From positions 1,178,001-1,242,000 of the forward strand of contig CBDFHF010000003.1 in assembly GCA_965247565.1 (NCBI GenBank): a DNA stretch of 64,000 nucleotides, written 5' to 3'. The position numbers and the translations under genes were made by a program. Source of the stretch: CBDFHF01 sp965247565 (GTDB lineage Bacteria > Pseudomonadota > Gammaproteobacteria > Methylococcales > Methylomonadaceae). Under the pieces are notes generated by a model. It was not told where the DNA came from. It searched no databases and worked only from the letters and a program-made list of their open reading frames with translations. Every line of letters starts with the position of its first letter. Position 1 is the first letter of the stretch. Of this stretch, positions 17,600-25,719 are shown one piece after another.

Positions 17600-20059
17600 A
17601 TGATTCGCATATTCTCTTTTTTAGCCGCAGTGGTTGTATTGCTGACCTTATTTGTTGGCATTGGCGTGCTATTGCTTTGCCAAAACGGTGTGACTCAATC
17701 CAGACACAATGCGTCTGAAGCAATAGCGCAAGGCATTGCTGTCACTATTTCTGGACAAATTGATTTGTTTGGGAGAACTCTGGATAAAATGGCGCAAGAC
17801 CCCGAAGTGATCGCCGCGGTTATCAATAAAGACAGCACGCAGCTATCAGCACAGGCTTCAAAACTGGAAAAACATTTCCCCGATGCGTTAAAAATTAGAT
17901 TGCTACTGCCAGGCGTCAGTGATGTCGACAAAAATGATACGCCGCGTATGGGCTTTGCCGATTTGGATATGGTAAAGCAATCTTTTAGCAGTAAACAAGC
18001 ACCCAGTATTCAAGGTGATGACGGTCCTGACAGACATTTGGCCATGACCCAGCAGATTATGCAGAATGATAAAGTGGTTGGCGTAATTCTGGCGAGTTTA
18101 AATTACAATTTTATTAATGCCATCATCAAAAATGCCAACATTAAAGACAGTTATCTTGAAGTAAAACAGGATAAATTAGTACTAGCGTCTATAGGAAATG
18201 ACACAGAAAAAGCCGAGCAAAATAATGCCCAGCTGAATATTGCAGGTAGCAACTGGGTGTTACAGTATTGGTATCAGGGAGGGGCCGGCTTTGTTAATGG
18301 TATTCTGATTAGCAGCTTTATTGTAATCCCGGTTCTGCTAACGCTACTAGCGCTGTATGCGGGTCATCGCAAGCTTTCACTGTTATTGTCACAAGATTTA
18401 AGTACCATTCTGAAGGCCTTTAAAGACTTGATGAACCATAAGCCGCAAACCAATTACCCCATCAACTTAACCGAAATGAACGACATTATCCCAACATTAC
18501 TTCAGTTTAAACGAGTCACTGGCGCTGGCGACGTTAGTGCTCCGGAAAATGAGGACTTTGAATTGAAGGGTTTTTTTGGCGAATCAGATGATGAAGTTGC
18601 TGAAAAAGTCATTAATGATGATGTGCTCGCTATTTACAATGCAAAGCCTGATGTTCCGGTTGACACGACTGAAAAAGAAATTGATGGTTTTTCAAGTATT
18701 TTTAAAGCCTACGATATTCGCGGCATTGTTAACGAAACGCTGACAGAGCAAGTCGTTCACGATATAGGTCGTGCTTTAGGTACCTTAGCTGCAAACGCTG
18801 GCTGTAATACTGTGGTTGTGGGCAGAGATGGCAGAATATCAAGCCCATTGTTTGCCGATGCGCTGGCTAAAGGCATTATAACGACCGGTTGTGACGTGAT
18901 GGATATTGGCATGATACCAACGCCAGTACTCTATTTTGTTACCCAGCATATCGAAGGCCGCTCTGGCATCATGATTACCGGTAGCCATAATCCGGCTGAG
19001 TACAATGGCTTAAAAATGGTGATTAACGGCGAAACGCTTGCCGGAGAAAAAATCCAGCAACTTAAGCAGATGATTGAAAAGCAGTTATACACAGTCTCAG
19101 AGGTTGGGGAAATTAAACGGAATAACCACTACATTGATGAATATATCGGCATGATAAGCGAAGATATTCATCTGTCGAAATCGATGAAGGTTGTTATAGA
19201 TTCCGGCAACGGCGTTACCGGTGAGCTAGGCCCTGTTTTGTTGAGGGCTTTGGGCTGTGAAGTGATTGAGTTACACACTGAAATAGATGGTAATTTTCCT
19301 AATCATCACCCCGATCCCAGTGATCCCGAAAATATGAATGACTTAATCGGTGCGGTTAAGTTTTATCAGGCTGATCTGGGTGTTGCTTTTGATGGTGACG
19401 GGGATCGTTTAGGCGTAGTTGATAATCGTGGCAAAATAATTTGGGCTGATCGGCAAATGATGATCTTTGCCAAGGATGTGCTGGCGGGTAAACCCGGATC
19501 GGAAATTATTTACGATGTTAAATGTTCTCGCCATTTGGCCGCGCAAATTACCAAGTATGGCGGCAGAGCGACTATGTGGAAAACTGGTCATTCCTTTATG
19601 AAAGCAAAACTCAAGGAAACTGGCGCAAAATTGGCTGGCGAAATGAGTGGACATATTTTCTTTAATGATCGTTGGTTTGGTTTTGACGATGCTCTGTACT
19701 CGGCAGCGCGATTAATCGAAATACTGGCTAGAGATCCGCGGAGTAGTGCGGATGTTTTTGCTGATTTTCCGGATAGTATTAGCACTCCTGAGTTGACGAT
19801 TAAGCTAAACGAAGGTGCAAACTTTACTTTTATTGATGCGCTATCATTAGCTGCCGATTTTGATGACGGCAAAATTACCACCATTGATGGCGTGCGCGTC
19901 GACTTTGCTGATGGTTGGGGCTTGGTTAGAGCTTCTAATACCACCCCGTCTCTGGTTGTCCGGTTTGAAGCAGATACACAAGAAGCAATGGTCAGAATCC
20001 AAAATCAATTCAAGAGCCTGATGACAAAAATTAAACCCGATATCGCGTTACCTTTTTAA
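17600..20059 (+). CDS. algC: phosphomannomutase/phosphoglucomutase, long membrane-anchored form
   Basis: Interconverts hexose 6- and 1-phosphates for nucleotide-sugar synthesis, feeding polysaccharide and LPS. The catalytic domain occupies roughly residues 365-819: phosphoserine loop ITGSHNPAEYNG, metal loop DGDGDRLG, sugar loop GEMSGHIFF and phosphate-binding RASNTTPSLVVR. It is preceded by ~360 extra residues: a signal-anchor helix, a periplasmic sensor-like domain, a second helix near residue 240, and a cytoplasmic linker. The same long form is encoded between dut and argB in pseudomonads. It could supply the polysaccharide locus 5 kb away. Confidence 0.92.
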   Translation: MIRIFSFLAAVVVLLTLFVGIGVLLLCQNGVTQSRHNASEAIAQGIAVTISGQIDLFGRTLDKMAQDPEVIAAVINKDSTQLSAQASKLEKHFPDALKIRLLLPGVSDVDKNDTPRMGFADLDMVKQSFSSKQAPSIQGDDGPDRHLAMTQQIMQNDKVVGVILASLNYNFINAIIKNANIKDSYLEVKQDKLVLASIGNDTEKAEQNNAQLNIAGSNWVLQYWYQGGAGFVNGILISSFIVIPVLLTLLALYAGHRKLSLLLSQDLSTILKAFKDLMNHKPQTNYPINLTEMNDIIPTLLQFKRVTGAGDVSAPENEDFELKGFFGESDDEVAEKVINDDVLAIYNAKPDVPVDTTEKEIDGFSSIFKAYDIRGIVNETLTEQVVHDIGRALGTLAANAGCNTVVVGRDGRISSPLFADALAKGIITTGCDVMDIGMIPTPVLYFVTQHIEGRSGIMITGSHNPAEYNGLKMVINGETLAGEKIQQLKQMIEKQLYTVSEVGEIKRNNHYIDEYIGMISEDIHLSKSMKVVIDSGNGVTGELGPVLLRALGCEVIELHTEIDGNFPNHHPDPSDPENMNDLIGAVKFYQADLGVAFDGDGDRLGVVDNRGKIIWADRQMMIFAKDVLAGKPGSEIIYDVKCSRHLAAQITKYGGRATMWKTGHSFMKAKLKETGAKLAGEMSGHIFFNDRWFGFDDALYSAARLIEILARDPRSSADVFADFPDSISTPELTIKLNEGANFTFIDALSLAADFDDGKITTIDGVRVDFADGWGLVRASNTTPSLVVRFEADTQEAMVRIQNQFKSLMTKIKPDIALPF

Positions 20060-20075
20060 CAACGGAAATCCAAAA

Positions 20076-20975
20076 ATGATCCAAAAAAATACCGCTCACC
20101 ATATTGCCGGCATATTGATTGAAGCTTTGCCCTATATTCAGCGCTTTAAGGGTAAAACCGTGGTGGTTAAATTTGGTGGAAATGCCATGGTAGATGAGGA
20201 GCTAAAGCACAGCTTCGCCAGAGATATTGTGTTAATGAAGCTGGTTGGTTTAAATCCTATTGTTATTCACGGAGGTGGTCCGCAAATTGGTCAATTGCTA
20301 ACCCGGCTTGGCAAAACCTCAGATTTTGTAGACGGTATGCGTGTTACTGATAGTGAGACTATGGATGTGGTTGAAATGGTGTTGGGCGGATTGGTGAATA
20401 AGGAAATTGTTAATTTAATTAATATGCATGGCGGCAAAGCGGTTGGTTTAACAGGCAAAGACGGTAATTTTATTCAAGCCAAAAAAATTAACCTAACCAG
20501 ATCGGCCCCGGAAGCCCACGCTCCTGAAATTATCGATCTCGGTCACGTTGGTGAAGTCAGTAGTATTGATCCATCCGTTGTGGAAATGCTCGGTCGCAGC
20601 GATTTTATTCCAGTGATTGCGCCGATTGGTGTGGGTAGCGATGGGCATTCTTACAATATCAATGCTGATTTGGTCGCCGGTAAAGTCGCTGAGGTTTTAA
20701 AAGCTGAGAAATTGATTCTATTGACCAATACCGCTGGCATACTAAACAAACAGGGAGATTTACTAACCGGCTTATCAATTAAAGATATTGACGATTTAAT
20801 TGCCGATGGCACTATTGCCGGCGGCATGATACCTAAAACTCGCTGTGCAACCGATGCTTTAAAAGGCGGAGTTAACAGTGTACATATTATTGATGGTCGT
20901 GTTGAACACGCCGTATTACTTGAATTGTTTACCGATCAGGGTGTGGGCACCTTACTGCTGAGTCGCGCGCGATAA
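20076..20975 (+). CDS. argB: acetylglutamate kinase
   Basis: Phosphorylates N-acetylglutamate in arginine synthesis. The 299-residue amino acid kinase fold shows VVVKFGGNAMVDEE, the substrate loop IHGGGPQIGQLL, and the late motif IAGGMIPKTRCATDAL. The last 24 bases overlap the convergent DUF4124 gene. The length and the pseudomonad-like neighbourhood suggest the arginine-inhibited hexameric type, though the N-terminal helix needed for that would have to be checked structurally. Confidence 0.97.
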   Translation: MIQKNTAHHIAGILIEALPYIQRFKGKTVVVKFGGNAMVDEELKHSFARDIVLMKLVGLNPIVIHGGGPQIGQLLTRLGKTSDFVDGMRVTDSETMDVVEMVLGGLVNKEIVNLINMHGGKAVGLTGKDGNFIQAKKINLTRSAPEAHAPEIIDLGHVGEVSSIDPSVVEMLGRSDFIPVIAPIGVGSDGHSYNINADLVAGKVAEVLKAEKLILLTNTAGILNKQGDLLTGLSIKDIDDLIADGTIAGGMIPKTRCATDALKGGVNSVHIIDGRVEHAVLLELFTDQGVGTLLLSRAR

Positions 20976-21959
20976 CAAGGCTTTGTTCATAAATGGCCGG
21001 AATGCGGTTCTAATGTTTTTTACTACTTCACTGGCACACAATTCTCTGCCTTGCATGGAATCGCGGCAACGAATATCCAGAAAAAGCTGATAATCCTCTG
21101 CATTAATAGCAATTTTTGACAAAGACAAACTGAGATCTGAATCTCTTAACGGAGGCCGGCTCATAATCAACTTATCGTTATAAACATCCGGCAGTGTGGT
21201 GGAATGTTTATTAACAAATTCACCGGCTATTTCCCAGGCCTTGTTGCATTTCCAGTCATTTTCACAATAAAACAATCCCAACTCATTGGCCTCTTTAATA
21301 CTGGGAATTTTATTGGATTGTTGCTGATTGTCTTTTAACTGGGTCAGAAATAGATAGCGCTCAACATCGGCGTTATCTTCTTTAGCGATTTTAATATGCT
21401 TCATGATATGAGCATTAATCGCATTGGTATTTTGCAAAATTTGTTCCTGGGTTGATTTAATATCATTGAGTAATTGCTCAGGAACTTTTTGGGCATTTCG
21501 CTCGAAATCCGCCGCCTTTTTTTGCTGATCTTCCAGCTGTTGTTTAAGTCGCGATGCGTGGCCTTGCAGGACTTTTCTTTGCGTATCAAGCGTCTGATTT
21601 TTAGCATTAATTGCCTCAATCATTTCGTTTTTGCTGTCAAACGTACTTAACAACAGACGATCATGAATGATTTGCTTGGCAACCAGTTTTTCCTGGGCTT
21701 TGCGCAGATCAGCCAGTTTTTTTTCCAGCTCTCGTTGTTCTGAGGTTTTAGCTTTCTCCGTCACTTCCAAAACTCGACCTGATTTACTGAGTGAGTCCCG
21801 CTTGTATTGCACTTGATCGGGTGGTATGAGATCGGAAAAATAGGTGTTGCCGTTTTCATCTACCCAACGATAAAGTTTTTTTGCAAAAGCAGTCTGACTG
21901 GTCAAAAAACACAGGAGACAGGCAAAAAAAACACTCGATGAAAATGATTTTCCGGGCAT
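20952..21959 (-). CDS. exported DUF4124-domain coiled-coil protein
   Basis: About 335 residues: a signal peptide ending near TAFA, a short DUF4124 domain (KLYRWVDENGNTYFSDLIPP), then a long charged helical stretch (residues ~65-190) with heptad-like Leu/Lys/Glu that should form a coiled coil, and a C-terminal globular part with several Cys. Likely periplasmic; function unknown. ATG 21959 is chosen over TTG 21977 although neither has a clear ribosome site. Convergent with argB, overlapping by 24 bases. Confidence 0.8.
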   Translation of the reverse strand: MPGKSFSSSVFFACLLCFLTSQTAFAKKLYRWVDENGNTYFSDLIPPDQVQYKRDSLSKSGRVLEVTEKAKTSEQRELEKKLADLRKAQEKLVAKQIIHDRLLLSTFDSKNEMIEAINAKNQTLDTQRKVLQGHASRLKQQLEDQQKKAADFERNAQKVPEQLLNDIKSTQEQILQNTNAINAHIMKHIKIAKEDNADVERYLFLTQLKDNQQQSNKIPSIKEANELGLFYCENDWKCNKAWEIAGEFVNKHSTTLPDVYNDKLIMSRPPLRDSDLSLSLSKIAINAEDYQLFLDIRCRDSMQGRELCASEVVKNIRTAFRPFMNKALLSRATQQ

Positions 21960-22061
21960 ATGAGTCGGTGAGAGCAATAAGATTTTTTCAATCCTTTATA
22001 ACAGCTTAAAGATAGCACATAAAAATAATGTGGCTTTTTCAGATTGATAAAGCTTATCGGT

Positions 22062-22637
22062 TCAACTAATAAAGCTAGCCAATTGGTGTAACGGCGGCAA
22101 TATGACCATTTTGGCTAATTGCAGTAACATCAAAGCCGCAAGGGGCGACAAATCGATGCCACCCAAATCCGGGATAAACTTACGACAGAGGTTAAGCACT
22201 GGCTCGGTCAAGCTGTGCAAGATAGAAATTGCAGCACTGAAATTTCCTGGATTGATCCAGCTTAATATGGCTCTGGCAAAAATTGCATAAACAAAAATAT
22301 TTAGCAACAAGGAAATTAGTTGTGTCAACGATAAAATCGTTAAGGCTCCTATGCTGATGCTAACGCCTTTTAGCAGTAAGATAGATAGGTCTGCCAACAT
22401 CTGTAGCGCCATAACCAACACTAGAGACGACGTATCAATTTTGCCAAACGGCGGAATAAAACGACGCAAAATTTTTAACGGTGGATGGGTTACTTTGACC
22501 AAAAACTGAGAGATCGGATTATAAAAATCCGCTCCGCACCATTGCAAAAGAAACCGCATTAACACCGCTAGTATATAAAGTGATAGCAGGCTGTCGATGA
22601 TAAAAATGACCGGATCGGTCATGTAGGAAGCACCCAT
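22062..22637 (-). CDS. YggT family integral membrane protein
   Basis: A 191-residue protein made of two YggT repeats, each a pair of hydrophobic helices separated by a short motif (SQFLVKVTHPPLKILRRFIPP in the first; LHSLTEPVLNLCRKFIPDLGG in the second). YggT proteins are linked to osmotic tolerance and cell division in some bacteria, but their biochemistry is unclear. The start codon overlaps the proC stop (TAATG), indicating coupled translation. proC-yggT order is widely conserved. Confidence 0.9.
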   Translation of the reverse strand: MGASYMTDPVIFIIDSLLSLYILAVLMRFLLQWCGADFYNPISQFLVKVTHPPLKILRRFIPPFGKIDTSSLVLVMALQMLADLSILLLKGVSISIGALTILSLTQLISLLLNIFVYAIFARAILSWINPGNFSAAISILHSLTEPVLNLCRKFIPDLGGIDLSPLAALMLLQLAKMVILPPLHQLASFIS

Positions 22638-23464
22638 TAGTTATTCTCCGCGAGTTTGGACATTTCTATTGATCGATCCCGTGCTGCATGCAGCGCTTTA
22701 GCTACCAATTCGGTAAATCCGCCTTGGTTGAAAGTTTCTATGGCTCGTTGTGTTGTGCCGCCTGGTGAAGTGACACGTTGTCGTAATTGCTCTGGCGACT
22801 CTGATGACTCCAAAGCAATCTTGGCCGCACCTAGAGCGGTTTGTTGTACTAGTAATCGCGCCGTTTGCTCGCTCAAACCCAATTCAACCGCAGTTTTTTC
22901 CATGGCTTCCATAAGCAGAAAGTAATAAGCCGGGCCGCTACCGGAAACTGCAGTCACCGCATCCAGTTCACATTCATCATCCACCCACAAAGCAATGCCG
23001 ACCGCTCGCAAAATGCTTTCTGCCAGATCGCGTTGTTCGGCATTAACCTTGGCATTTGCATGTAATGCCGTAGCACCGGTCAACACCAACGCTGGCGTAT
23101 TGGGCATACAGCGCACGATGGCAGTATTCACGCCCAACCATTGACTCAAACTGTGTTGGGAAATTCCCGCTGCAATAGAAACCACCAGCGTCTGTCGCTG
23201 TTGAACTAAAGGCGCCAGACTGGTCGCCACCGCAGCAAGCGCTTGAGGTTTAACTGCCAACACCACGACATCAACCGTATTAATAACTTGGTCGTTATTT
23301 TCCGTAACATTCACGTTAAGGCTGCCAGCCAGATTATTGCGAGTATCCGCATTAATATCAGAGACCCAAATCAGCTCAGGAGCATGCCCGCTAGCAATCA
23401 AACCGCTGATTAAACTAGATGCCATATTTCCACCGCCGATAAAACCTATTTTCTGTGTATTCAT
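22637..23464 (-). CDS. proC: pyrroline-5-carboxylate reductase
   Basis: Last step of proline synthesis, reducing pyrroline-5-carboxylate with NAD(P)H. The 275-residue protein has the dinucleotide motif IGFIGGGNMASSLI at the N-terminus, VLAVKPQ in the Rossmann fold, RCMPNTPAL near the middle, and the C-terminal signature VTSPGGTTQRAIE. Operon with yggT; divergent from the radical SAM gene. Confidence 0.97.
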   Translation of the reverse strand: MNTQKIGFIGGGNMASSLISGLIASGHAPELIWVSDINADTRNNLAGSLNVNVTENNDQVINTVDVVVLAVKPQALAAVATSLAPLVQQRQTLVVSIAAGISQHSLSQWLGVNTAIVRCMPNTPALVLTGATALHANAKVNAEQRDLAESILRAVGIALWVDDECELDAVTAVSGSGPAYYFLLMEAMEKTAVELGLSEQTARLLVQQTALGAAKIALESSESPEQLRQRVTSPGGTTQRAIETFNQGGFTELVAKALHAARDRSIEMSKLAENN

Positions 23465-23580
23465 TGTTGCCGTATATTGGTTGAGGTTAGAAGCATTTTA
23501 CCCTATATGAGGGCGGGGCCAACAATCACAAGCCTTTTCGGATAAAATACCCCCAACGTGTTTAGTACTCAAACCAATTC

Positions 23581-24573
23581 ATGATTGATAACATCTACAT
23601 AGAAGAAGCCATTCGACAGCATCCGAGGGTGACTGAGATTGTGGCCCGATTTCCTAAAGCCAGACTTATCGATTGCCACCGGTATGGCGAAGTATTTAAT
23701 CCAAAAGCGCAAAATTTTCGTCTGCAAAAACTAAAACCTGCATTGATTCTGGCAGAAAAATATAAAAATTTTGCCTTGCCCGCGCCATCGGGTTATGGCC
23801 TTGGTGCTCAAAAAAATTATTATTTTTCGCACATGCTCAATTGTTTGTACGACTGCCGCTACTGCTTTTTGCAAGGGATGTATCAATCCGCCAATTATGT
23901 TTTGTTTGTCAATTACGAAGACTTTCAACAGGAAATACGCGAAATTTGTGCTGCTACTCCCAACGAAACTATCCATTTTTTCTCCGGCTATGATTGTGAC
24001 AGCTTAGCCTTGGAGCCGGTCACCGGTTTTGCGGAAACTTTTTTACCATTCTTTGCCGAACTACCTAATGCCTGGCTAGAACTGCGCACCAAAAGTACTC
24101 AGATTAGAAGTCTATTAAACCGGGAGCCGTTGCCTCGCTGTGTCGTGGCATTTAGTCTATCTCCTGAGCAAGTTGCCGATAAAGTGGAAGCAAAAGCGCC
24201 ATCCCTGCAACGCAGGCTAGATGCCTTAGTTAAGTTGCAGGAGCAAGGTTGGCAGATCGGCTTGCGATTTGATCCTTTAATTTATCAAACCGGTTACCAA
24301 CGACAATATCAAGAATTTTTTGCTAATGTGTTTGCCAAGATTAATTTAGAGCACCTGCATTCGGTCAGTTTAGGCACGTTTCGATTACCTGAGCAATACT
24401 TTAAAAAAATGCACAAGCTTTACCCGCATGAAAAACTGTTTGCCAGCCCAATGAACAATCAGCAAGGTATGATGGCTTATCCCAAAGAAATAGAACAGAG
24501 CTTGACAGCATTCTGCACTGAGCAAGTGCTAAGTTATATTTCAACAGACAAATTTTTTCCATGCAGTCTATAA
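23581..24573 (+). CDS. spore photoproduct lyase-like radical SAM protein
   Basis: A 330-residue protein of the SPL/SplB-like radical SAM family. The cluster motif is C-x3-C-x2-C in NCLYDCRYCFLQ (residues ~92-100), the spacing of spore photoproduct lyase. Other family features include SGYDCDSLALEPVTGF and LRTKST. Spore photoproduct lyase repairs thymine dimers in Bacillus spores. In a non-sporulating gammaproteobacterium the substrate is unclear, though DNA photolesion repair is the usual guess. The end overlaps the following SDR gene by 13 bases, so the two are co-expressed. Confidence 0.85.
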   Translation: MIDNIYIEEAIRQHPRVTEIVARFPKARLIDCHRYGEVFNPKAQNFRLQKLKPALILAEKYKNFALPAPSGYGLGAQKNYYFSHMLNCLYDCRYCFLQGMYQSANYVLFVNYEDFQQEIREICAATPNETIHFFSGYDCDSLALEPVTGFAETFLPFFAELPNAWLELRTKSTQIRSLLNREPLPRCVVAFSLSPEQVADKVEAKAPSLQRRLDALVKLQEQGWQIGLRFDPLIYQTGYQRQYQEFFANVFAKINLEHLHSVSLGTFRLPEQYFKKMHKLYPHEKLFASPMNNQQGMMAYPKEIEQSLTAFCTEQVLSYISTDKFFPCSL

Positions 24574-25277
24574 AACGGACCATATTGGTTACCGGCGCCA
24601 GTTCTGGTATAGGACGGGCGATTGCTAGAAGACTGCTCAGCCAAGGTTACCATGTGCTGGGTATATCCAGAGACAGCCGAAAATTTACTCAAATCTTACC
24701 GAATTTTACAGCGCTGCAATTGGATTTAAGTGATCTTAATGAACTGCCGCGACAGCTGAGCGAATTAGTAAAAACCTATCCGGCTATTGATGCTGTTGTG
24801 TTTTCGGCAGGCATGGGCCAATTTGGCGGCTTAGAAGAGTTCTCCTTCCAGCAAATTGAAGCATTGATGACTATTAACTTCACCAGCGCCACCTATTTAA
24901 CCAAAGCCATCCTGCCATCTTTGAAACGTAAACTTCACAGTGATTTACTTTATATAGGTTCGGAGGCGGCGTTAAAAGGTAGTCGTAAAGGTGCAATTTA
25001 TTGTGCCAGCAAATTTGCTCTGCGTGGTTTTACCCAAGCCTTGCGGGAAGAATGCAGCAAAAGTAATGTGCGAGTGTGTTTAATTAATCCAGGCATGGTG
25101 AAAACCGAGTTTTTCGAGCAACTCAATTTTGAGCCGGGCGACGATATCAGTAACTACTTAGCACCAGAAGATGTAGCCAATGCCGTGGCTTATGTGCTGG
25201 AGTCAAACCCGCAAATGGTGATTGATGAGATAAACCTGAACCCTTTAAACAAGGTAGTGAGATTCAAGAAAATTTAG
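24561..25277 (+). CDS. short-chain dehydrogenase/reductase
   Basis: A 238-residue NAD(P)-dependent oxidoreductase. The cofactor motif TGASSGIG lies at residues ~12-19, VFSAGMG corresponds to the NAG element, the catalytic Ser is in LYIGSEAAL and the YxxxK pair is in YCASK. LINPGMVKTEFF is the usual element after the active site. The substrate cannot be read from sequence. It is coupled to the SPL-like gene by a 13-base overlap. Confidence 0.9.
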   Translation: MQSIKRTILVTGASSGIGRAIARRLLSQGYHVLGISRDSRKFTQILPNFTALQLDLSDLNELPRQLSELVKTYPAIDAVVFSAGMGQFGGLEEFSFQQIEALMTINFTSATYLTKAILPSLKRKLHSDLLYIGSEAALKGSRKGAIYCASKFALRGFTQALREECSKSNVRVCLINPGMVKTEFFEQLNFEPGDDISNYLAPEDVANAVAYVLESNPQMVIDEINLNPLNKVVRFKKI

Positions 25278-25384
25278 GCTGTGCTATCTTGCAGAATACA
25301 GTTCTATTGCTGCTCAAAATTAAATGCGTTTGATCGTTGATTTCGCAATTATGTTAGCGATGTAAAAAATAGGTAAGAAATCTC

Positions 25385-25453
25385 AGGGTTGGCATACATC
25401 TAAACCAAGGGCTATTGGTTGCTAACAAAGCATAAACGGTAGCTCAAAACCCT
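25385..25453 (+). promoter_or_regulatory. riboswitch-like structured leader of polysaccharide locus
   Basis: A three-way-junction-like fold: outer stem AGGGTT (25385-25390) with AACCCT (25448-25453), hairpin AACCAA/TTGGTT (25403-25408 with 25415-25420), and a third stem GCTA/TAGC (25421-25424 with 25440-25443) enclosing AACAAAGC. The junction composition loosely recalls c-di-GMP-I (GEMM) riboswitches (AAACC, CAAAGC and GGTAGC blocks in that order), but the GNRA tetraloop is absent, so that identity is doubtful. GTAGC at 25439-25443 can also pair with GCTAC at 25472-25476 inside the terminator that follows, which would make it an antiterminator. Confidence 0.4.
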
Positions 25454-25467
25454 CAATTCATAAGGCG

Positions 25468-25501
25468 GCCTGCTACATCGTCAATTTGGTAGGCTTTTTT
25501 T
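25468..25501 (+). terminator. intrinsic terminator in leader
   Basis: The arms GCCTGCTA (25468-25475) and TGGTAGGC (25487-25494) form an 8-bp stem with two G-U pairs and an 11-base loop, followed by seven Ts (25495-25501). It may end transcripts from the SDR gene 190 bases upstream, or act as the off-state of the structured leader at 25385-25453. Confidence 0.6.
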
Positions 25502-25633
25502 GCCAGAAATAACAGTCACTTGAACTCATTAAGTTCCCAAAACAGCGCATCAAACTATCAGAAAGCAATTTTTGTTACAAAAACAGCCCCGCAACTTGAA
25601 CCTTTTTCCTATTTCTCCAGATAAACACAAAAC

Positions 25634-25699
25634 AACTTCAATTTGTCCACGACTTCATTGAAGTTGGTAATTAACTCCACATGCTCTGTGTGGATTTTT
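25634..25699 (+). terminator. second attenuator-like hairpin pair before first glycosyltransferase
   Basis: AACTTCAAT (25634-25642) pairs with ATTGAAGTT (25657-25665), a 9-bp stem. A second hairpin, TCCACA (25676-25681) with TGTGGA (25689-25694), is followed by five Ts (25695-25699) only 20 bases before the ATG at 25720. TCCAC also occurs at 25646-25650 in the first loop and could pair with the same GTGGA, giving mutually exclusive folds. Terminator or attenuator is inferred from structure alone. Confidence 0.4.
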
Positions 25700-25719
25700 A
25701 TGGAAAAGGGAAGTAGCTA

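Noticed and set aside
25385..25453. Assignment of the leader as a true c-di-GMP-I riboswitch
   Set aside because: The GNRA tetraloop and receptor are not present; only block order is similar, so it is left as an unclassified structured leader.
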